This document shows, one piece after another, positions 1 to 4,982 of a stretch of DNA of 5,147 nt (position 1 is its first letter; every line of letters starts with the position of its first letter). Source of the DNA: Bacteroidales bacterium (GTDB lineage: Bacteria > Bacteroidota > Bacteroidia > Bacteroidales > F082); the NCBI GenBank assembly GCA_016281295.1, contig JAEEII010000179.1, positions 1 to 5,147 on the forward strand, given 5' to 3'. The notes under the pieces were generated by a model. The model searched no databases, was not told where the DNA came from, and saw only the letters and a list, made by a program, of their open reading frames with translations. Position numbers and translations under genes: made by a program.

Positions 1-56
1 ATGCCAATCAAGGAGCTGATAAAGTTGCTGATTTCTTTCTTATAAAGTGCGTACAT
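1..56 (-). CDS. gldF: GldF-like ABC transporter permease, N-terminal fragment
   Basis: The minus strand from position 56 reads MYALYKKEISNFISSLIG and is open to the window edge, so only the first 18 residues are present. Start-proximal KKEI..F..SLIG is what I recall for GldF, the membrane permease of the GldA-GldF-GldG ABC transporter, whose proteins begin with a short cytoplasmic stretch before the first membrane helix. The start is supported by a strong Bacteroidetes promoter (79-112) whose -7 element ends 22 nt upstream, the same spacing as for the peptidase start. There is no Shine-Dalgarno sequence, as is usual in this phylum. In Flavobacterium the transporter is needed for gliding; many non-gliding Bacteroidales also carry gldF, where its role is unclear. 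The call rests on a short peptide; another ABC-2 type permease is the main alternative. A nearby ATG at 64-62 is in another frame and stops after 17 codons. Confidence 0.65.
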   Translation of the reverse strand, partial: MYALYKKEISNFISSLIG

Positions 57-78
57 TGCATTACAGCGATTAAAACCG

Positions 79-112
79 CAAAGATACAATTTTTTCTTGA
101 ACTACTGTCAAA
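79..112 (-). promoter_or_regulatory. Bacteroidetes-type promoter for gldF-like gene
   Basis: On the minus strand, TTTG (112-109) is followed after 22 nt by TATCTTTG (86-79), matching the Bacteroidetes -33 TTTG and -7 TAnnTTTG elements. CGG follows the -7 box, as it does at two other promoters in this window. The -33 box sits in the T-run just after the peptidase stop codon, so gldF can be transcribed independently of the peptidase gene. Confidence 0.7.
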
Positions 113-132
113 AAAACCTATCACTACGGTTT
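110..132 (-). terminator. Possible weak intrinsic terminator after the peptidase gene
   Basis: On the minus strand, AAACC (132-128) pairs with GGTTT (118-114) around a 9-nt loop that contains the TAG stop codon, followed by four more T residues. The 5-bp stem, partly A-T, is weak for a rho-independent terminator. The same T-run carries the -33 box of the next gene, so termination is probably incomplete or absent. Confidence 0.25.
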
Positions 133-2970
133 CACGAATCTTCGAGTGACCACGGACGTGTCGGTAGTCAAGCGGAGCAAGTAGGAGCCAGCAGGAAGCG
201 TTTTCACATCTAATTCTAAATGCTGGCCAAAACATTCTTTCACCCTGGCCACCAAGGCACCAGTCATGTTGTACAATTCGTATTGTAACACCGGTTCGTC
301 ACTTTCAATGGTCAGCATATCGTGGACAGGATTCGGATATAGCATGACATCGCTGCTTTTTTGTTCGTTGATGGACTCGATGTACTCCAGATGTGCGACA
401 AGTTGTCGGTTGCCTGTCACCACAAACGTATAGTCAGGTGAGTCAGCCACTTCCACTCCATTGTCGGTCCACCTGACGAAGTGGTAGTTTTCGTTGGGTG
501 TCACACTCAAAGTGGCCGTAGCGCCATAGGTATAGGTACCTGTACCGCTGATCTCACCGCTTTCCGATGGGTAAACATTGGCATTAACCTGATAACTTTT
601 TAGCTCAAAATAAGCGACATATTCGACATCTTGGCTGACCGAGAAGCTAAATGAGACGCCATTAGGAATCACGTTGCCGTTTCTAGTCCAATGCAAAAAT
701 TGATAGCCCGCCTTGGGCGTCGCGCTCAGCGAACAGGTTTGGTTGATGTAATAGTTCCCTCCGCCAGTGACCACACCCCCTTCAGCGGGACTAGCTGATG
801 CCAAGATGGTAAACGAAGGCAATTCGTCGTAATGAGCCACACAAACCGCATCCTCGGTTACCACAAAGGAATAGCTGAATTGCGTTGAGACCTGGACATC
901 ATTGACCGTCCAGTATTGGAAGCTATATCCATAGTTTGTCGAGGCAGTCAGGTTACACACCGACCCATGGACGAAGGTGCCACCAGGGCTGACGAATCCA
1001 GACCCTTCGGGATCCACCTCGGTAGTGACCGTGTGCATTCTCAACTCGAAATGAGCTTGGTATTCAGCATCTTCGGTCACGATGAAGCTAAAGGTAGGGT
1101 CGGTGGACATTACGTTGCCATCATGAGTCCAGCTCACAAACTCGTATGTTTCATAGGGTGTTGCGGTCAAGGTACACGTGGCACCGTTGGCGTAAAAGCC
1201 TGCACCTGTGATGATTCCCCCCTGGCCAGGGTTCGCCAAGGCGGTGATTTGATAGCCTGGGCCTTTCACCAAAGGATTGGACCACAACGTATCCATGGGT
1301 TCACCGTCCTCTTCTCTCATGCTGACACCATATCTGTAGCTGCCTGCGTCAAGGCTATCCCAACTGAAATCTATATAGGCACTGGTTGACAAATCCTCAG
1401 CAATCAGCGTGGTGGTTTCGGTCTCGCTGTTAGAGGCATCCGTTCTGTAAACATTGTAAACGAAACCATTGTCTAGGGGCGCAAGGGTGGACGCTATATA
1501 GTCCCACGAGACCTTGACAGCCGCGCTGTTAGGTTGATCAGGCTCAGGATAATAGGTGGCCTCGACAGGGTTGTCTGCAGTAGCGGAGAAATGTGCAGTC
1601 ACCACAGCATTGTCACGCACCATGAAAGAATACGAAGCGTTGGTGGAAACCACGCTGCCATTTTCCTCCCAATAGTCAAAGACATATCCATCCAGAGGTG
1701 AGGCCGACAGCACACAGAACGAATATTCATCATATATGCCAGCACCCGTCACAGTCCCTCCGTAAATGGGATTAGGATGCACTTCCACCGTATAAGTCTG
1801 ACCAGTGTTTTGAGGATGGATGTTGGTGATGGCCGCTACATTATTATTAAACTGATAAATGGAGACGTTCAAGGCTCCGTCAGCGAAATAGTTGTTTTGG
1901 TTTCCATACCATCCCCAGTTAAAATGAAGATAGTTGTTGGCATCATAGCCATCACAGACGAAGGCGTGTCCTCCATGACCTTGCGTATCCACGCCACTAT
2001 AGTAAACCGGGTAGCCCATATTGAGGCTGGATTTGATTTGATTCAGCCATCCATCCTGTGTGTATTGGCTTCTGTTGATATACTCCATGTCGGAGGAATA
2101 GTTGAAATAGTTGGTCATGGCCGGTGGGACGTCGATGGAGTAGGCACCCGAGGCGTTGACGCCATACATCATCTCCACTGACACGCCGCAATGCCACAGC
2201 AAGGTTGCCACGGCATTCACCTGTGCGTTTGAGGAGCCTCCGGAAAGCCCATCAGGCATGTTGGACCATTGGTAAGTCGTCTGCTCGAAGTTGACGGTCT
2301 GGACGGGATAATTTGAGGGATTGTAGCTGTCGGATGAGATGGGTTTATAGGTATGAGCACCTGTGCCTGTGGCAGGATATCCCCAATAGTGCATGATCTG
2401 TCCCATAGCCACGGCGACACAGCCCACCAGGACGTGACCGCAAGGGCCTTGATAATCTTCGGGGCAGAGGTTGTTGTAATAGCAGCCTTGTCCCCATGCG
2501 GCAGTGACTAAAGGCTCGACCACGGAGGTTGCTTTATCTTGATGAAGGCGACCGTTAGCTTGCAGCGAGGCCCATTGTCGGGCGGTTTCCGCATCAGCCT
2601 CGAGGTGATGTTCTTGAGCATAGTGAATTTGTTCCGCGAAACGTTGCAGGTAGTCCTCCATTTGTACGGGGTGGTCCTCCGGGTTGAAGGGGCCTTCGTC
2701 GGAATAGCCGAGGATAGGCAAGGCACAGTCGTCAGCTGAGACGATGACGAAGCCCTGAGCGTGGTTAAAGACATAGAAAGCAGGAGTACCGTCATCGGCA
2801 TGGTAAGTGGTGGCCCATTGCAGGTCGGTGGGACGGTCCGCTTTCAGCGAGGTGTTGGTATTGAGGAACAGCGAACCCAGTTCTTGGGCTGTATTACGAT
2901 CCACAGGATTTGAATAGGCCGTCAACGCCACGAGTGTAAATAGTAGAGAGAAGAAGAAGTTATGTTTCAT
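124..2970 (-). CDS. Secreted C10 family (streptopain-like) cysteine peptidase, T9SS cargo
   Basis: A 948-residue exported cysteine endopeptidase, related to SpeB of Streptococcus and interpain A of Prevotella. Residues 1-20 form a signal peptide (MKHN plus a Phe/Leu-rich core, likely cut after AYS). Residues about 22-145 resemble the Spi/C10 inhibitory propeptide. Residues about 152-386 are the peptidase: Gln161 as probable oxyanion residue in WGQGCYYNNLCP, nucleophile Cys184 in GCVAVAMGQIMHYW, catalytic His335 in GHAFVCDGYD, then the family motif HFNWGWYG (349-356). All catalytic parts are intact. After this come an InlB-type repeat (393-462), an Fn3-like segment (about 464-571), four more InlB-type repeats (573-863) and a T9SS type A sorting domain (875-948) with LYPNP, YNMTGAL and LPAGSYLLRL. 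Family knowledge implies zymogen export by Sec, then T9SS passage across the outer membrane with removal of the C-terminal domain and self-processing of the propeptide. The substrate is unknown: host protein, dietary protein or bacterial competitor are all possible. The ATG is chosen because it directly starts the signal peptide and lies 22 nt after a -7 box. Confidence 0.93.
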   Translation of the reverse strand: MKHNFFFSLLFTLVALTAYSNPVDRNTAQELGSLFLNTNTSLKADRPTDLQWATTYHADDGTPAFYVFNHAQGFVIVSADDCALPILGYSDEGPFNPEDHPVQMEDYLQRFAEQIHYAQEHHLEADAETARQWASLQANGRLHQDKATSVVEPLVTAAWGQGCYYNNLCPEDYQGPCGHVLVGCVAVAMGQIMHYWGYPATGTGAHTYKPISSDSYNPSNYPVQTVNFEQTTYQWSNMPDGLSGGSSNAQVNAVATLLWHCGVSVEMMYGVNASGAYSIDVPPAMTNYFNYSSDMEYINRSQYTQDGWLNQIKSSLNMGYPVYYSGVDTQGHGGHAFVCDGYDANNYLHFNWGWYGNQNNYFADGALNVSIYQFNNNVAAITNIHPQNTGQTYTVEVHPNPIYGGTVTGAGIYDEYSFCVLSASPLDGYVFDYWEENGSVVSTNASYSFMVRDNAVVTAHFSATADNPVEATYYPEPDQPNSAAVKVSWDYIASTLAPLDNGFVYNVYRTDASNSETETTTLIAEDLSTSAYIDFSWDSLDAGSYRYGVSMREEDGEPMDTLWSNPLVKGPGYQITALANPGQGGIITGAGFYANGATCTLTATPYETYEFVSWTHDGNVMSTDPTFSFIVTEDAEYQAHFELRMHTVTTEVDPEGSGFVSPGGTFVHGSVCNLTASTNYGYSFQYWTVNDVQVSTQFSYSFVVTEDAVCVAHYDELPSFTILASASPAEGGVVTGGGNYYINQTCSLSATPKAGYQFLHWTRNGNVIPNGVSFSFSVSQDVEYVAYFELKSYQVNANVYPSESGEISGTGTYTYGATATLSVTPNENYHFVRWTDNGVEVADSPDYTFVVTGNRQLVAHLEYIESINEQKSSDVMLYPNPVHDMLTIESDEPVLQYELYNMTGALVARVKECFGQHLELDVKTLPAGSYLLRLTTDTSVVTRRFVKP
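127..348 (-). other. T9SS type A C-terminal sorting domain (residues 875-948)
   Basis: This is the Por secretion tail type: VMLYPNPVHDMLTI at the start, a central ELYNMTGALVARV strand pair, LPAGSYLLRL near the end, and a basic finish RRFVKP. In this family the domain targets the protein to the type IX translocon and is usually cleaved by the PorU sortase, leaving the enzyme surface-attached or released. It predicts that the genome encodes a T9SS. Confidence 0.9.
382..1254 (-). repeat. Four tandem divergent InlB-type repeats in the peptidase (residues 573-863)
   Basis: Units are about 573-643, 646-715, 719-790 and 792-863. Each follows the plan Y.(I/V)...(A/V).P...G.(V/I)(T/S)G.G.Y...(A/T)C.L.(A/V)TP...Y.F..W...G......(Y/F)(S/T)F.V.......AHF. 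The marker tryptophans W614, W687, W761 and W834 are 73-74 residues apart. A fifth unit (393-462, W434, at 1585-1794) lies closer to the catalytic domain and is separated by an Fn3-like segment. The fold matches the divergent InlB B-repeat family (Pfam Flg_new_2), which forms stalk-like surface modules. The role here is inferred: spacer or binding modules between the enzyme and its anchoring domain. Confidence 0.8.
1258..1581 (-). other. Fn3-like domain between InlB-type repeats (residues 464-571)
   Basis: The segment has fibronectin type III features: AAVKVSWDY as the B-strand tryptophan region, FVYNVYRTDA as the central strand often seen as Y.VYR, and SLDAGSYRYGVSM as the conserved L..G..Y.Y.V strand. 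It interrupts the InlB-type repeat array after its first unit. Similar Y.VYR Fn3 modules are common in Bacteroidetes surface proteins. The domain call is from pattern only. Confidence 0.6.
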
Positions 2971-2992
2971 GATGTTTGATTAAAATTTTTTA

Positions 2993-3000
2993 CAAAAATA
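2993..3000 (-). promoter_or_regulatory. -7 promoter element of the peptidase gene
   Basis: The minus strand carries TATTTTTG, a full match to TAnnTTTG, 22 nt before the peptidase start codon, the same spacing as at the gldF-like gene. No TTTG or TTG is visible about 20 nt further upstream, where the AT-rich repeat element lies. The -33 element is therefore missing or degenerate, so this promoter may be weak or depend on an activator. No Shine-Dalgarno sequence is seen. Confidence 0.5.
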
Positions 3001-3012
3001 AATAATTTTAGG

Positions 3013-3045
3013 GAATTTAGAATTAAGAATTTAGAATTTAGAGGG
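3013..3045 (+). repeat. AT-rich intergenic repeat element, upstream copy
   Basis: The element is built from units of the type GAATT(T/A)A repeated four times and ends in GAGGG. Positions 3014-3045 align with 4676-4700 at 23 of 25 bases if one extra 7-bp unit (3036-3042) is allowed in this copy. The two copies lie in the same orientation on either side of the AAA-ATPase-like gene. This copy also covers the expected -33 region of the peptidase promoter. Related AT-rich elements occur between genes in many Bacteroidales genomes; function unknown. Confidence 0.7.
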
Positions 3046-3083
3046 AACTACCCAGATAGGGGGGAAACCTAAGCAAAGTGTTT

Positions 3084-3118
3084 TTTGTTTCGGTTTTAAT
3101 AAAAAACATGTACCTTTG
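3084..3118 (+). promoter_or_regulatory. Bacteroidetes-type promoter for the AAA-ATPase-like gene
   Basis: TTTG (3084-3087) is followed after 23 nt by TACCTTTG (3111-3118), then CGG. The start codon is 19 nt after the -7 element, giving a short A-rich leader (AATAAAATA) without Shine-Dalgarno, as expected in this phylum. The promoter lies between the upstream repeat copy and the gene, so it belongs to this gene only and diverges from the peptidase promoter. Confidence 0.75.
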
Positions 3119-3137
3119 CGGAATAAAATAGTACGCC

Positions 3138-4688
3138 ATGACTAGATTTCCCATTGGTCTGCAAGACTTCCAAGGGCTTCGAGAGGATGGATACCTTTAC
3201 ATTGACAAGACAAAGTTCATCCACGAATTAGCCACAAATGGTAAGTATTACTTCCTCAGCCGTCCCCGACGTTTCGGCAAGAGCCTTTTGCTCACCACCA
3301 TCAAGGCCTATTTCTTAGGCAAGAAGGAGCTCTTCAAAGGTCTCGCCCTGGAACGGCTGGAGAGCGAATGGACGGTCCACCCCGTGTTCCATCTCGACCT
3401 CAACACCGGGAAATACACCACTCCGGAAGCGCTGACCTCCAATCTCGACTGGTATTTCTCCCAATGGGAAAAAACATACCGACTCACTGCCAACGACATG
3501 CCTCTGTCCGACCGGTTTAAGAACATCATCTCCCAAGCCTGCGCCCAAACCGGCCAAAAGGTTGTCATCCTTATCGACGAATACGACAAGCCCCTCCTTG
3601 AGGCCATCGGCGACGAAGACCTCATGAACGACTACCGGAAAACCCTGAAGTCGGTTTACGGTGTGGCAAAGTCCATGGACGCCTGCATCCAATTCACCTT
3701 CTTCACTGGCGTGAGCAAGTTCTCCAAGGTAAGCGTCTTCAGCGACCTTAACAACCTCGATGACATCTCCATGGATGAGAGTTATGTGGATATCTGCGGC
3801 ATCACCGAAAAGGAAATCCGACAAACGTTGGACGAAGAAATCGGTGAGATGGCCAACAAACTCAGTGTTGATAAAGAAACCTGCTACCAACAGTTGAAGG
3901 AAAGCTACGACGGGTATCACTTCAGGGAAAACTCCGTGGGAGTATATAACCCCTTCAGCTTGCTAAAAGCCTTGAAACGCAAAGAGATAAAGGACTACTG
4001 GTTCGAGACCGGAACCCCCACCTTTCTAGTCGAGACCTTGAAGCGCAACCACTATAAGCTGGACAACCTCACCCGTGAGGAGGTCACCGCCGACCTGTTG
4101 GGAAGCCTCGACAGCATCGACACCAACCCGCTTCCCCTACTCTACCAAAGCGGTTACCTCACCATCAAAAGCTACGACCCGGATTTCGAAACTTATCTGC
4201 TGGGATTCCCTAACAAAGAAGTAGAGAAAGGATTCACCAAATTCTTGTTCGCGCATTACTCTCCCGTAAAAAGCGGAGAATCGTCTTCTTTTGTCAAATA
4301 TTTTACCATCGAGGTGCGCAACGGCCAGCCCGAGAAATTCATGGCTCGCCTTGAAGCCATGTTTGCCAATCAGGACTACCAGCTTGTCGGCGACGCCGAG
4401 CTCTATTTCCATAACGTGATCGGTCTGGTGTTCAAGCTACTTGGCTTCTACGTTGATGTGGAGCGTCATACCACCGACGGGCGCATGGATATGCTCGTCC
4501 AGACCCATGACTATGTCTATATCTTCGAATTCAAGATGGACAGGTCGGCTGAAGAAGCGCTGGCCCAAATCGACGAGAAGCTATACGCCAAGCCGTTTGA
4601 GCGAGACCCGCGGAAACTCTACAAAATCGGTGTCAATTTCTCAAGCACCACCAAGCGGATGAACGGGTGGAAGGTAATTGAGAATTAA
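3138..4688 (+). CDS. AAA-ATPase-like protein with C-terminal PD-(D/E)XK nuclease domain
   Basis: A 516-residue cytoplasmic protein of the AAA-ATPase_like plus DUF1703/PDDEXK_9 family, full length for this group. It opens with the family hallmark FPIGLQDF..LRE.GY.YIDKT (4-25). The Walker A region is SRPRRFGKSLL (41-51, Lys48, Ser49), which has the family's form ending in GKS without a leading glycine. Walker B is VVILIDEYDKPL (142-153, Asp147, Glu148), followed by FTGVSKFSKVS (189-199), where a sensor-type region is expected. The C-terminal nuclease fold shows Glu421, GRMD (Asp451), EFK (Glu464, Lys466) and Gln477, so its candidate catalytic residues are intact. No membrane segment is seen. 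ATP binding and a nuclease fold are well supported; the biological role of the family is not established, and defence, DNA processing and selfish spread have all been considered plausible. It is monocistronic here, with its own promoter. The last codons (VIEN) and the TAA stop lie inside a repeat element. The ATG at 3138 precedes the family N-terminal motif directly. Confidence 0.92.
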   Translation: MTRFPIGLQDFQGLREDGYLYIDKTKFIHELATNGKYYFLSRPRRFGKSLLLTTIKAYFLGKKELFKGLALERLESEWTVHPVFHLDLNTGKYTTPEALTSNLDWYFSQWEKTYRLTANDMPLSDRFKNIISQACAQTGQKVVILIDEYDKPLLEAIGDEDLMNDYRKTLKSVYGVAKSMDACIQFTFFTGVSKFSKVSVFSDLNNLDDISMDESYVDICGITEKEIRQTLDEEIGEMANKLSVDKETCYQQLKESYDGYHFRENSVGVYNPFSLLKALKRKEIKDYWFETGTPTFLVETLKRNHYKLDNLTREEVTADLLGSLDSIDTNPLPLLYQSGYLTIKSYDPDFETYLLGFPNKEVEKGFTKFLFAHYSPVKSGESSSFVKYFTIEVRNGQPEKFMARLEAMFANQDYQLVGDAELYFHNVIGLVFKLLGFYVDVERHTTDGRMDMLVQTHDYVYIFEFKMDRSAEEALAQIDEKLYAKPFERDPRKLYKIGVNFSSTTKRMNGWKVIEN

Positions 4689-4701
4689 GAATTGAGAGGG
4701 G
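4676..4701 (+). repeat. AT-rich repeat element, downstream copy overlapping the AAA gene stop
   Basis: This copy matches 3014-3045 at 23 of 25 bases after leaving out one 7-bp unit; both differences are T to G. It encodes the final residues of the AAA-ATPase-like protein and supplies the TAA stop at 4686-4688, then runs into GGGG. It may have arisen by insertion at the gene end, or may be a transcript-end feature; no strong hairpin is visible in it. Confidence 0.65.
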
Positions 4702-4718
4702 CAATGTTTTATCTATTA

Positions 4719-4772
4719 GGCGTGGGGAGGGGGCTCCACGTATCACACGGATCTCACGGATTTCTTTTTCGA
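4719..4772 (+). repeat. 54-bp direct repeat, copy A
   Basis: Copy A matches copy B (4817-4869) at 51 of 54 aligned positions, with two substitutions and one missing G in copy B. It begins with a hairpin: CGTGGGG (4721-4727) pairs with CTCCACG (4734-4740) through seven pairs, one of them G-U, around a G-rich loop. Two ACGGATYTCACGGAT-like units and CTTTTTCGA follow. The T-run is about 24 nt after the stem, so it is not a standard intrinsic terminator. Elements with repeated CACGGAT units are known between genes in Bacteroidetes; their function is unknown. Confidence 0.8.
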
Positions 4773-4816
4773 GATGGAAAAAGGTAAAAGTGAGCAGGAG
4801 GTGTGATGAGACTATG

Positions 4817-4869
4817 GGCGTGGGGAGGGGCTCCACGGATCACGCGGATCTCACGGATTTCTTTTTCGA
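4817..4869 (+). repeat. 54-bp direct repeat, copy B
   Basis: This second copy starts 98 bp after copy A. The hairpin arms CGTGGGG (4819-4825) and CTCCACG (4831-4837) are unchanged, while the loop is one G shorter (AGGGG). Both substitutions relative to copy A fall in the CACGGAT-type section, not in the hairpin arms. Between the copies lie 44 bp of unrelated sequence, so this is not a simple tandem repeat. Confidence 0.8.
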
Positions 4870-4878
4870 TGAAGATAG

Positions 4879-4913
4879 AATAGTTATGATTTTTTTCATA
4901 AATGTTGACTATT
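4879..4913. promoter_or_regulatory. Overlapping inverted repeats upstream of the DUF5618-like gene
   Basis: AATAGT (4879-4884) has a perfect inverted match ACTATT (4908-4913), and inside it TTATGA (4884-4889) has a perfect match TCATAA (4896-4901). The outer right arm overlaps the region just behind the -33 box (4904-4907). This is a candidate operator or hairpin, but the DNA is very AT-rich, so chance matches are possible. Confidence 0.25.
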
Positions 4914-4935
4914 TGAAAAATATACATTATCTTTG
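4904..4935 (+). promoter_or_regulatory. Bacteroidetes-type promoter for the DUF5618-like gene
   Basis: GTTG (4904-4907), a near match to TTTG, is followed after 20 nt by TATCTTTG (4928-4935) and then CGG. The 11-mer TATCTTTGCGG is identical to the one in front of the gldF-like gene. The start codon follows after 47 nt, a longer leader than for the other genes, and the leader holds an inverted repeat: TATTAAT (4942-4948) with ATTAATA (4958-4964). Confidence 0.7.
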
Positions 4936-4982
4936 CGGCACTATTAATACGATTACCATTAATAAACTAAAACATTTTTAAA

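Noticed and set aside
8..235. Minus-strand 75-codon open frame
   Set aside because: It overlaps the 3' end of the peptidase gene in another frame, shows no recognisable features, and spans the promoter of the gldF-like gene.
916..1389. Plus-strand 157-codon open frame
   Set aside because: It is antisense to the InlB-type repeats and Fn3-like part of the peptidase, with low-complexity composition and no promoter or family features.
1777..2181. Plus-strand 134-codon open frame
   Set aside because: It is antisense to the catalytic domain of the peptidase; the Ile/Val-rich product is typical of a shadow frame.
3315..3920. Minus-strand 201-codon open frame
   Set aside because: It is antisense to the AAA-ATPase-like gene, whose own frame has clear family motifs; no promoter box precedes the antisense frame.
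4721..4740. Intrinsic terminator for the AAA-ATPase-like gene
   Set aside because: The hairpin is good but no T-run follows directly; the nearest one is about 24 nt downstream, and the same hairpin recurs in copy B.
4633..4836. Minus-strand 67-codon open frame containing EIREIRVIRG and LSILNSQ
   Set aside because: These peptides are translations of the CACGGAT-type repeat and the AT-rich element; such strings are a known artefact of intergenic repeats in Bacteroidetes.
4719..4869. Possible CRISPR array
   Set aside because: There are only two repeat copies of 53-54 bp, no further units, and no cas genes; the sequence matches a dispersed intergenic element better.
4790..4981. Plus-strand 63-codon open frame ending just before the DUF5618-like start
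   Set aside because: It runs through repeat copy B and the promoter, ends in low-complexity AT-rich sequence and has no promoter of its own.
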